27,277 bases of DNA from a virus. The stretch lies in IMG/VR virus record IMGVR_UViG_3300006128_000049, positions 1 to 27,277 of that record. One strand, given 5' to 3'. Each line of letters starts with the position of its first letter. Position 1 is the stretch's first letter. The position numbers and the translations under genes were made by a program. The notes under the pieces were generated by a model. That model was not told the origin of the DNA. It did not search any database and saw nothing but the letters and a program-made list of their open reading frames with translations. This document shows, in pieces, positions 6,932-12,236 of this stretch.

Positions 6932-8169
6932 GATTGTTCCTCAGTTGTTTCTTTTACTTGCTCTTCGCTATACCATTCGCAATTCTCTTCGTCATACCAT
7001 CCATCACTCTTAAGCCCATGCTCGGCTGTGTCATGGAAAAATACAACGTTCTCATCGTCCGTTCTGTAGTACGCATCATTGATACAGACGGCATTATCTA
7101 AGTGGCAGTACTCACCACTCTCTAACTCGACAATATCGTTATCGCCTAAATAATCCTCATCGTAGTAGTCACCGTCAACCTCAACCGCACAGTCTTCATG
7201 AACATAATACGTTTCTGAATTACGCCCATTGACTACCCGGTACGAATAGTCGGCACAGCTTTGGCATATCATGCGATCAGCCCACCTACCTAGGTATACA
7301 CCGTCACCCTCATCGACACGATCATGACAATCGTCACACTCTGGGCGGTCATCCTCACCGGCTGTACCCTCGGTGCTGTCAAGCGATAGATCCCCACCGC
7401 TTGTAATCAAGATATGATCTCTACGTAACTCCCCGTTCTGGACGTTGCCGTCAATGTAAGGCGCAACGTAGTTGCCGTACCTACTCTCGATCTTGGCGAG
7501 CTTGCAACCCTCCCAACTGTCAGCGTGCTCGTAGCCCTGATCTTTGAGCCATGCTTCGAGTACCTCGTCAGCGTGTGAGTAACCCCCCACATCTTCCATG
7601 TTGCGTTTGAACGAGCGCACAAAGAATTTATTGTTACCCTCATCCATACATACGGCACGACCCCGCACATCATCGTCAACGATGCGAACTGCCATGTGCC
7701 AACCAAACTCGGGAGCGTATGCTTCGAACGGATGTGTCTGGTCACGCCACCTATTGCCACCCATACATGAACTCGGCCCACGTTTCGCATGGTCAATCAT
7801 CTCAGCAGTGGTATAGACAAACTTACACGTACCCTTACCGGTGAGTGCTACCAAGTCACGTATCGTATGGTCTTCTAAGTCAAAGTGACGTCTTAGGTAC
7901 TTACCTAGTGTGGTAACGGTTTGCTTGTCGTTGATACCGGCACGCTCATCCCTTGTGTATGCTATGCGTGCATCGTCCATCTCGGCAACGTGAGGCCACT
8001 CTAGTAAGAGTAAGTGCCAGTCAAAGGGTTGGTGGTTCTTGAGAACCTTGTTGATAATAGGGTGCAATGTGGGATATTTGCAGGTCAGATTGTTGTACCA
8101 ATCCCTGTGTCTACGCACAATGTGGTGTGCCTCTAAGAATGTTTTGTAGTTTTCTCTGTTGTTATACAT
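6928..8169 (-). CDS. Large acidic protein with C-terminal cysteine (zinc-ribbon-like) region
   Basis: A 413-residue protein. The N-terminal half (1-210) contains a conserved-looking core, PSSCMGG (132-138), THPFEAYAPEFGWHMAVRIV (145-164) and GRAVCM (170-175), a pattern I have seen in uncharacterised phage proteins. Two CxxC pairs (C278/C281 and C302/C305) could bind zinc. The last 90 residues are very acidic, with repeated units of the type YYDEDYL and EYCHLDNAV carrying more Cys residues (327, 355, 362). The gene follows a small basic protein with AAGGAG and an eight-base overlap. The acidic tail could mimic DNA or bind a basic host protein; that is speculation. No enzyme motif was seen. Confidence 0.75.
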   Translation of the reverse strand: MYNNRENYKTFLEAHHIVRRHRDWYNNLTCKYPTLHPIINKVLKNHQPFDWHLLLLEWPHVAEMDDARIAYTRDERAGINDKQTVTTLGKYLRRHFDLEDHTIRDLVALTGKGTCKFVYTTAEMIDHAKRGPSSCMGGNRWRDQTHPFEAYAPEFGWHMAVRIVDDDVRGRAVCMDEGNNKFFVRSFKRNMEDVGGYSHADEVLEAWLKDQGYEHADSWEGCKLAKIESRYGNYVAPYIDGNVQNGELRRDHILITSGGDLSLDSTEGTAGEDDRPECDDCHDRVDEGDGVYLGRWADRMICQSCADYSYRVVNGRNSETYYVHEDCAVEVDGDYYDEDYLGDNDIVELESGEYCHLDNAVCINDAYYRTDDENVVFFHDTAEHGLKSDGWYDEENCEWYSEEQVKETTEEQS

Positions 8170-8329
8170 GATTACTCTCCTTAATTAAACGATATGTAGT
8201 TACTTTCCTTAAATACGGGTTGGCTTGCTTGTATAGTTCTTTTGCCAACTTCTTATTCTTAGCGTTCAGCACATCTGCCTTCCATTGGCAGTATCTCTCG
8301 CACCATCCGGTCACGTAGTATCTAGCCAT
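8162..8329 (-). CDS. Small basic protein (55 aa)
   Basis: A 55-codon ORF from ATG at 8329-8327 to TAA at 8164-8162, starting MARYYVTGWCERYCQW. It is lysine- and arginine-rich after a Cys-x3-Cys N-terminal motif (WCERYC). AGGGGAG lies upstream. Its last codons carry the AAGGAG used by the next gene, with an eight-base overlap, and its start lies three bases after the preceding gene's stop. This tight fit supports a real gene. The fold and role are unknown; a small nucleic-acid-binding protein is possible. Confidence 0.65.
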   Translation of the reverse strand: MARYYVTGWCERYCQWKADVLNAKNKKLAKELYKQANPYLRKVTTYRLIKESNHV

Positions 8330-8331
8330 GT

Positions 8332-8634
8332 TTACTCCCCTTTAATAACTTCTACTACCGGGTTAGCTAGTGCGTTCGCATATTCTCTACCTTGCATCAG
8401 CGTGCCAACTTCGCCAACACATACCCACCCACGCCATGTCTTGCGATCAACAAGACACTTTGTATACAGCGTTTGTGATGCGATATACGGTGCAATCCTT
8501 ACCCGGTACTTTGGTTTTAATTCTTTCCTACCGGTAGGATTTTCCCGGGCTATGGTTATCAAGTGATACCCCGCTTGAATGATGAGTCCAAACAGTACGC
8601 CCAAACATACATTTGCAATATCGTTTATGTCCAT
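8332..8634 (-). CDS. Membrane-anchored hypothetical protein
   Basis: A 100-residue protein. Residues about 6-27 (IANVCLGVLFGLIIQAGYHL) form one N-terminal membrane span, followed by a basic stretch (ARENPTGRKELKPKYRVR) and a cytoplasmic or periplasmic domain with KTWRGWVCVGEV. AAAGGATAAATC precedes the start. It is the first full gene after a roughly 450-nt leader driven by the promoter at 9126-9098. A palindrome copy (8524-8541) lies within the coding sequence. Function unknown. Confidence 0.68.
   Translation of the reverse strand: MDINDIANVCLGVLFGLIIQAGYHLITIARENPTGRKELKPKYRVRIAPYIASQTLYTKCLVDRKTWRGWVCVGEVGTLMQGREYANALANPVVEVIKGE
8524..8541. repeat. Dispersed 18-bp palindrome, copy 3
   Basis: TTTCCTACCGGTAGGATT, inside the gene for the membrane-anchored protein at 8332-8634. 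The inner 14 bases (CCTACCGGTAGG plus flanking T and A) form a perfect dyad. Confidence 0.68.
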
Positions 8635-9097
8635 GATTTATCCTTTAAAGTTTAAGTTGTTGGTGCGATATACACCCCAATAGATATAGTCTCATAAGTA
8701 CGCCCATGACGTACTTGGCTTTCATACTATACCCATCAGGCTAAATACAGCTTGTGAACGGATACGAGTTGCCCAGTATCCGCATGGTTTATTCTTTGAT
8801 TGCACGTTAGACTTGGTTGTTATTACCTGCCGACTGGCTACGGCCATCTTCTCATGTGTTATGCGATCACATATCTGTATATGGGGAGTCTGAGTGCCCT
8901 TCTTGTTATCAGCGTAATTCCTGCATCACATTTCTCGTATTACATTAGTTCCGAGCGATGGTTTATTAGTCGTGTTGTATGCACGACTGTGCTTAAGTTA
9001 TTTTTAAAGATGTTGTACCGATTAAACTTTCCTACTGGTAGGATAAAAATGAGGAGCCGTTCAGTACAGGTCAAGGCGATACTCAACCATAAGACAT
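8635..9097 (-). ncRNA. Gene-free 460-bp stretch: long structured leader or non-coding RNA
   Basis: Between the promoter at 9126-9098 and the gene starting at 8634 there is no well-supported ORF. Read on the minus strand, the transcript would contain three hairpins with perfect seven-base-pair stems: 8988-8968 (AGTCGTG/CACGACT, 7-nt loop), 8782-8759 (CGGATAC/GTATCCG, 10-nt loop) and 8716-8696 (AAGTACG/CGTACTT, 7-nt loop). It also carries a palindrome copy at 9028-9045. Two tiny overlapping ORFs (8847-8722, 41 codons; 8725-8645, 26 codons) have poor ribosome binding sites. A tandem-hairpin leader, a regulatory RNA or a set of tiny peptides are all possible. It does not match a riboswitch or tRNA that I know. 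Confidence 0.45.
9028..9045. repeat. Dispersed 18-bp palindrome, copy 4
   Basis: TTTCCTACTGGTAGGATA, located about 45-65 bases downstream of the predicted start of the promoter at 9126-9098. In that position a bound protein could act as a roadblock, or the RNA form could fold as a hairpin. Confidence 0.7.
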
Positions 9098-9126
9098 ATT
9101 CTAACATAACATAAGGGTATTGTCAA
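9098..9126 (-). promoter_or_regulatory. Sigma70 promoter, leftward
   Basis: On the minus strand: -35 TTGACA (9126-9121), a 17-base spacer and -10 TAGAAT (9103-9098). The start should fall near 9091, immediately before an ATG at 9090 that opens only a nine-codon ORF. It drives the structured leader and the genes from 8634 leftwards. Confidence 0.78.
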
Positions 9127-9153
9127 GTTGAAACAGTACTAAACGGCATTAGA

Positions 9154-9468
9154 TTACACTATCCGAACTACAACTACAACCCATCTTTTTAAGGTCGCAC
9201 CGGGTAGTTTGAGGAGTCGCTTGTCGAACATGTACCGCTTCCCAATACGCATACACGCATAGGTTACAGAGTTGCGGATACTTCGGTGCATTTCCCCTGC
9301 GATCATCAGCGACCCTTCATACTCTAACCCTAGTATGGCATCGAGTGCCTTGCCCCTATCCTCAATGAACGGCACAAGTTTTAAGATCTCGCTCTCGTCA
9401 GTGTATTGCTTAAGTATTTCCTCATAGTTGCATACATGCACTACGGCTGTGGCTAATGGCTTAGACAT
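9154..9468 (-). CDS. Small protein, paralogue 3 of a tandem three-gene family
   Basis: A 104-residue protein. Its C-terminal half contains G-S-L-x-I at about 53-57, then SIRNSVTYACMRIGKRY and a hydrophobic end (VVVVVRIV). This follows the same order as the two genes upstream: a G-E/D-S turn, an IR..A..Y helix, G-K-x-F/Y, a basic strand, then a terminal hydrophobic strand. The module resembles small phage proteins (GxSF...GKxFxTR...RVWR type) found near control regions. It is the most diverged of the three. GGGAGA precedes the start. DNA binding is a guess based on size, charge and position beside the control region. Confidence 0.65.
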   Translation of the reverse strand: MSKPLATAVVHVCNYEEILKQYTDESEILKLVPFIEDRGKALDAILGLEYEGSLMIAGEMHRSIRNSVTYACMRIGKRYMFDKRLLKLPGATLKRWVVVVVRIV

Positions 9469-9469
9469 A

Positions 9470-9856
9470 TTATTTCTCCCTTAGTACTTTAAGATATTCG
9501 ACTCGGTTAAATTTAAACTTCTCAGTCCTAAACTCTTTACCGTATGTAGACTTCTGATATGAACAGGCAACTCGAATATTATTTATCAATCCTGCGGGTA
9601 CAGTAAACGATTCTCCTGCACCTAAGAGTTTTAGTTTTGCAAGGGCTGACTTGCCATCACTGATAAGCCGCACACGAGTTGCATTGCGCCTAGAGGTTAG
9701 AGTTTGCAGGGTGGATACAGGGGTATCTGAATCTGGCTTCTCCATATTCTTTGCAACCCGCTCTAATAATACTCGGTGCTTTCGCATACTCTCGGACGCT
9801 TCCCATGCTGATCTATACAGCGGGTCATCCATTGGGTTTATTACGCTATTCTCCAT
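9470..9856 (-). CDS. Small protein, paralogue 2 of a tandem three-gene family
   Basis: A 128-residue protein. The first 65 residues are helical and charged. The C-terminal module (about 75-128) reads LLGAGESFTVPAGL, then IRVACSYQKS, then YGKEFRTEKF, matching the layout in both neighbours. In many phages this small module (GESF followed by a helix and GKKFxTRK...RVWR) occurs alone in proteins of unknown function. The start has a very strong AAGGAGGG site and overlaps the upstream stop by 16 bases. The extra N-terminal helix distinguishes it from its siblings. It is probably a regulatory or DNA-associated protein, low certainty. Confidence 0.68.
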   Translation of the reverse strand: MENSVINPMDDPLYRSAWEASESMRKHRVLLERVAKNMEKPDSDTPVSTLQTLTSRRNATRVRLISDGKSALAKLKLLGAGESFTVPAGLINNIRVACSYQKSTYGKEFRTEKFKFNRVEYLKVLREK

Positions 9857-10062
9857 ATTCTTAGCCCTCCTTGTACTTTACGGGTCTTAAATTTGACACC
9901 AGTCAACTGACTAAATATATTGGCGCTCGTTCTCGCCCGCTGTATGTTGCGCACATCGGTGCAGTCTATCAACACTGAATCACCCACTCCCATCGCTCGC
10001 ATTGTCTCTCTGGGTAGCGTGACTGATCGGTTGTCTTCTATCGGTACATCGTACTCTATCAT
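9841..10062 (-). CDS. Small protein, paralogue 1 of a tandem three-gene family; first gene of the leftward arm
   Basis: A 73-residue protein, MIEYDVPIEDNRSVTLPRET at the start and GLRIWRIA at the end. The middle holds MGVGDSVLID, an arginine-containing helix (IQRARTSANIF) and GVKFKTRK, the fullest example of the module shared by the next two genes. I chose ATG at 10062 because AGGAG lies five bases upstream, and because the longer frame's start at 10140 lies upstream of the promoter (10119-10091) and would not be in the transcript. The RSVTLP segment faintly recalls AbrB/MazE-type DNA-binding strands, but this is weak. Confidence 0.72.
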   Translation of the reverse strand: MIEYDVPIEDNRSVTLPRETMRAMGVGDSVLIDCTDVRNIQRARTSANIFSQLTGVKFKTRKVQGGLRIWRIA

Positions 10063-10090
10063 ATTAGCTCCTATGTTATTTAAGTTTATT

Positions 10091-10119
10091 ATTTTATTTA
10101 TATTTGAATCGATTGTCAA
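10091..10119 (-). promoter_or_regulatory. Sigma70 promoter for the leftward arm
   Basis: On the minus strand: -35 TTGACA (10119-10114), a 17-base spacer and -10 TAAAAT (10096-10091). The expected start is near 10084, giving a leader of about 22 bases before the ATG at 10062. Confidence 0.8.
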
Positions 10120-10146
10120 TAGTGTGTTCCGGTGTTCCATGCGATG

Positions 10147-10253
10147 CTAATTGAATTAGTCGCGTATCCTAATTGATAAGAACGCATAAAAGGATAGTTA
10201 ATGTAACTAGATGATCGAGTTTAATGCTTTGTTCTTTTTTAAATGCTAATTGA
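10147..10253 (+). repeat. Three direct repeats of CTAATTGA
   Basis: Identical octamers start at 10147, 10169 and 10246, spaced 22 and 77 bases. The first is part of an imperfect dyad (CTAATTGAATTAG). They sit upstream of the leftward promoter and could be operator or iteron sites. Confidence 0.5.
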
Positions 10254-10280
10254 TTCTAATTTTTGAGGGTTCTCTGAGCC

Positions 10281-10371
10281 AATTTCAGACCTTTACAATG
10301 ATTAGCGTGACCTTAGACGAACGGACGAAAATAACCGCCAAAAAACGTGCTCATTGTAAAGGTCTTGAATT
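10281..10371. repeat. Long inverted repeat, 21-bp arms, 49-nt loop
   Basis: The left arm (10281-10301) and right arm (10351-10371) pair with 19 of 21 matches. The inner 15 bases (AGACCTTTACAATGA and its complement) are perfect. The loop is 10302-10350. There is no poly-T tail, so it is not a simple terminator. It lies 40 bp from the A/T tract. Confidence 0.75.
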
Positions 10372-10411
10372 TTCCAAAATGAAAAGTAAAAAACAAAATC
10401 ACTTAGACTAC

Positions 10412-10446
10412 TATATATAAATATAAATATAAATATTTAATTTAAT
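10412..10446. other. 35-nt tract with no G or C
   Basis: An uninterrupted A/T run with three ATAAAT-type hexamer repeats. Such tracts melt easily and often serve as unwinding elements at origins. No gene overlaps it. Confidence 0.6.
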
Positions 10447-10628
10447 GAGTGAATTGCTATTTTGGTACATGCTGTAAATGCCTCAAACATGGTTAAACAT
10501 AACTAAACAGGCGTACCGCTAACGTACTTGGTACATCACTTCACCACTTAGCATTTGCATGGAACATGGAACGCATGGCTACGTTTGCGTGGCTACAAAC
10601 CCGTCGTTACTTTTATAACCAGTTCCCT

Positions 10629-10659
10629 AAAAGAAAAAGCCTATGCAAATACATAGGCT
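10629..10659 (-). terminator. Rho-independent terminator, leftward, distal
   Basis: On the minus strand the stem AGCCTATG/CATAGGCT (eight pairs, six-base loop, 10659-10638) is followed by TTTTTCTTTT. It is the second of two terminators downstream of the gene at 11267-10758. Confidence 0.8.
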
Positions 10660-10684
10660 GTGTTTATATACTGTACTTTGGAAT

Positions 10685-10702
10685 TTTCCTACCGGTAGGA
10701 AA
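10685..10702. repeat. Dispersed 18-bp palindrome, copy 5 (perfect)
   Basis: TTTCCTACCGGTAGGAAA, a perfect dyad that extends to 20 bp (10684-10703). It lies between the two leftward terminators, in DNA that should be little transcribed, which favours a protein-binding site over an RNA hairpin. Confidence 0.8.
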
Positions 10703-10712
10703 AATAGGGGCG

Positions 10713-10737
10713 AAAAAAAGCCCAGATAAACTGGGCT
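10713..10737 (-). terminator. Rho-independent terminator, leftward, proximal
   Basis: On the minus strand the stem AGCCCAG/CTGGGCT (seven pairs, five-base loop) is followed by a run of Ts (complement of 10719-10713). It begins 21 bases after the stop of the gene at 10758. Confidence 0.88.
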
Positions 10738-10757
10738 AGAATTTTAGGAAAGTTTAA

Positions 10758-11267
10758 TTACTCAGAATCTTTTATCTCGTATCCATTAAGTATCAATAAG
10801 TCTTTTATGATATCCAATAATGAACCCTCATCGTTATCATATGATGATTGGATATCGTTTAAGAATTTAATACCATTATCGGTCTTGAGTACCCTTGCAA
10901 GTGCATCAAGTGTAGGGTCATTCTCTGATTTAGATTTAGGTTTCGTAGACTTTACCGAACCCTTAGAACTTGAGAGACTAAATTCTTTACCGGACTCAAC
11001 CGCATCGACAAACGCAGTTACATAGTTCATATAAGTCTTTTTAGACTTCCCGGGTAATGCGATAGTTACAGCATCGAGGCATTGTGCCCGGTATTGGCAT
11101 GTTTTAACTGATTTGCCAAACGCTAATTTTGATTCTCTGAATTGTGCGATTGAATTGTCAATCTTTGCTTTACCCGATTCGAATAGTGATAACCCACTAG
11201 CGAAATCCTTAAACAATGCGATTGTGTCAATCGTTACGTTTGATTTGATTTGATTTGATTTTGACAT
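10758..11267 (-). CDS. Hypothetical protein, isolated leftward gene in the control region
   Basis: A 169-residue protein. Residues 1-90 are helical with a basic surface (KSVKTCQYRAQCLDAV, GKSKKTYMNYVTAFVDAV). A Ser/Lys-rich linker (about 92-115) follows, then an acidic helical C-terminus. It stands alone as a monocistronic unit with its own promoter (11351-11323) and two terminators, between the two genome arms. That placement is typical of regulators or early host-takeover proteins. The first residues (NQIKSNVTI) are encoded by a (TTTGA)4 repeat. No helix-turn-helix is evident to me. It could be the protein that binds the nearby palindromes, but that is a guess. Family not recognised. Confidence 0.72.
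   Translation of the reverse strand: MSKSNQIKSNVTIDTIALFKDFASGLSLFESGKAKIDNSIAQFRESKLAFGKSVKTCQYRAQCLDAVTIALPGKSKKTYMNYVTAFVDAVESGKEFSLSSSKGSVKSTKPKSKSENDPTLDALARVLKTDNGIKFLNDIQSSYDNDEGSLLDIIKDLLILNGYEIKDSE
11239..11258. repeat. Pentanucleotide tandem repeat (TTTGA)4 at a gene start
   Basis: Four perfect copies, followed by a TTTTGA variant, lie in codons 3-10 of the gene at 11267-10758. A change of one unit would shift the frame. Confidence 0.8.
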
Positions 11268-11322
11268 TTTAGATATCCCTTTTAAAGTTTAATGAATCGG
11301 TACTCTCTCAACCGTTATAACT

Positions 11323-11351
11323 ATTGTAATCGATTTTACTATCATTGTCAA
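11323..11351 (-). promoter_or_regulatory. Sigma70 promoter for the isolated leftward gene
   Basis: On the minus strand: -35 TTGACA (11351-11346), a 17-base spacer and -10 TACAAT (11328-11323). The start is expected near 11316, with a leader of about 48 bases. A perfect palindrome ends 23 bp upstream of the -35 box. Confidence 0.8.
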
Positions 11352-11373
11352 CTTCTAATTACGTTTAAGAAAC

Positions 11374-11391
11374 TTTCCTACATGTAGGAAA
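11374..11391. repeat. Dispersed 18-bp palindrome, copy 6 (perfect)
   Basis: TTTCCTACATGTAGGAAA, a perfect dyad whose central bases differ from the other copies (CATG for CYGG). It lies just upstream of the promoter at 11351-11323, as expected for an activator or repressor site. Confidence 0.8.
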
Positions 11392-11399
11392 AAATCAAA

Positions 11400-11413
11400 T
11401 CGAGCCAGTTCCC
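11400..11413 (+). repeat. Copy of a dispersed 14-16-bp motif (TCGAGCCAGTTCCC)
   Basis: The 14 bases match 1415-1428 and 6691-6704, where the motif extends to a 16-base identity (TTCGAGCCAGTTCCCT). Those two copies are coding (Gly-Thr-Gly-Ser), while this one is intergenic. Confidence 0.55.
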
Positions 11414-11438
11414 CGACCCACCGCACCCCGACCCCCCC
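11411..11438 (-). other. G-quadruplex-forming motif on the minus strand
   Basis: The plus strand reads four C-runs of 4, 3, 4 and 7 bases with spacers of 2, 6 and 2. On the minus strand this meets the standard G3+N1-7 quadruplex pattern. It sits between the arms, about 180 bp before the terminase genes. Confidence 0.6.
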
Positions 11439-11522
11439 TTTGGCGTCAAGGGACTCCTACGTACAATGCACTGTATTTCACACAAACAAATACCAAATTT
11501 TTTTAAATCAGACCCCCCACCC

Positions 11523-11551
11523 TATTGATTTTTTACAAAACATGATATAAC
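11523..11551 (+). promoter_or_regulatory. Weak candidate rightward promoter
   Basis: TATTGA (11523-11528), 17 bases, then TATAAC (11546-11551). The -35 match is poor. It is the best rightward candidate before the late genes, which may instead need a phage activator or be read from elsewhere. Confidence 0.25.
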
Positions 11552-11615
11552 ATACATACCTGCAAAACACCCCCCGTCAATGTAGCTAAGGCTATATAAC
11601 GCTAAAAATTTAAAA

Positions 11616-12236
11616 ATGCTAACAGTCACACCTGAACTTAGTATACAAATTCCGGACAATCCGCAGGAACAGTTGTCCTTGCACGCTCGTGTCGAAGCGT
11701 TATTTCAGACCACAGAATTTCTCTCTGCGTTCAATGCAGATACCGAACCCACCCCCCTTGATGAAGTGACTGCCCGTGCAGTCTTCAATGCCAACCTGCC
11801 AAAGACCCCCCATCAAACAATGGGTACCGATGTATCCCAAATTACAACCCCCGGTGCGGTAAGACATTTAAGAACAATCCTTGGCGAGTATGACCACCTC
11901 GTTGTGCAGTCTGCTGTACAGCTTAGGACTTACGTTACTAATAAGTTAATTGAAGAATCTGACAATAACGACCCCAAGATCCGAATTCGGGCATTAGAAT
12001 TGCTAGGCAAGATTGGCGATGTGGGTCTATTTGTAGAGCGTAGCGAAGTTACCGTCAAGCATAAGACCACGATAGAACTCCAGTCTTCGATCAAAGAACG
12101 CATTGCAAAGATACTAGAAATGAAAAATCAGCGACACGATGCTGAGGTCATGGACGTAAAAGCCAAAAATATCGACACGTTAAACGTAACAAGTGAAACA
12201 ATTGGGGATCCAGACCCCACTCCGATCGATGGTTGA
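11616..12236 (+). CDS. Terminase small subunit (probable)
   Basis: A 206-residue protein directly before the large terminase, the standard place of the small subunit that recognises phage DNA and regulates packaging. Residues about 120-150 (RIRALELLGKIGDVGLFVER) match the helical 'ALELLGK...GLF' segment seen in small terminases annotated in environmental phages. The C-terminal part is helical (SSIKERIAKILEMKNQ), followed by an acidic tail. There is no clear Shine-Dalgarno sequence before the ATG; a TATAAC lies only 16 bases upstream, so a very short leader is possible. The stop overlaps the next start by eight bases. The position argument is strong and the motif evidence moderate. Confidence 0.72.
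   Translation: MLTVTPELSIQIPDNPQEQLSLHARVEALFQTTEFLSAFNADTEPTPLDEVTARAVFNANLPKTPHQTMGTDVSQITTPGAVRHLRTILGEYDHLVVQSAVQLRTYVTNKLIEESDNNDPKIRIRALELLGKIGDVGLFVERSEVTVKHKTTIELQSSIKERIAKILEMKNQRHDAEVMDVKAKNIDTLNVTSETIGDPDPTPIDG

Larger units (their letters stand above)
10063..10757. other. 695-bp gene-free control region, candidate replication origin
   Basis: There is no credible ORF here. The region holds a leftward promoter (10119-10091), three CTAATTGA repeats, a 91-bp inverted repeat (10281-10371), a 35-nt pure A/T tract (10412-10446), direct repeats TTGGTACAT (10462 and 10528) and GCRTGGCTAC (10573 and 10587), and two leftward terminators. The mix of inverted repeat, A/T tract and short direct repeats in a region shielded by terminators is typical of phage replication origins. 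No origin protein gene is in the window to confirm it. Confidence 0.5.
11268..11615. other. 348-bp control region between the left and right arms
   Basis: No ORF is supported. The region holds the leftward promoter (11351-11323), palindrome copy 6 (11374-11391), a GAGCCAGTTCCC repeat (11400-11413), a G-quadruplex motif on the minus strand (11438-11411) and further C-runs at 11511 and 11570. No strong rightward promoter was seen; two TATAAC hexamers (11546 and 11595) are the only -10-like elements before the terminase genes. Confidence 0.6.

Noticed and set aside
7407-7796. Minus-strand frame of 129 codons inside the acidic Cys-rich gene
   Set aside because: It is an alternate frame of the same strand without a start signal; the 413-residue frame has the motifs and the operon fit.
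8635-9097. tRNA, tmRNA or known riboswitch in the gene-free stretch
   Set aside because: No cloverleaf, no TTCGA-type T-loop and no aptamer core that I recognise; only simple hairpins are present.
8800-9114. Plus-strand frame of 104 codons in the gene-free stretch
   Set aside because: It begins with TTG without a ribosome binding site, lies antisense to the promoter-driven leader, contains the palindrome, and its product has no gene-like composition.
10063-10140. N-terminal extension of the 73-residue protein to 99 residues
   Set aside because: The upstream start lies above the predicted promoter and has no ribosome binding site, whereas ATG at 10062 has AGGAG.
12193-12228. GTG start extending the large terminase by 12 residues
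   Set aside because: ATG at 12229 gives the eight-base overlap seen at other junctions; the GTG has no better support, though it cannot be excluded.
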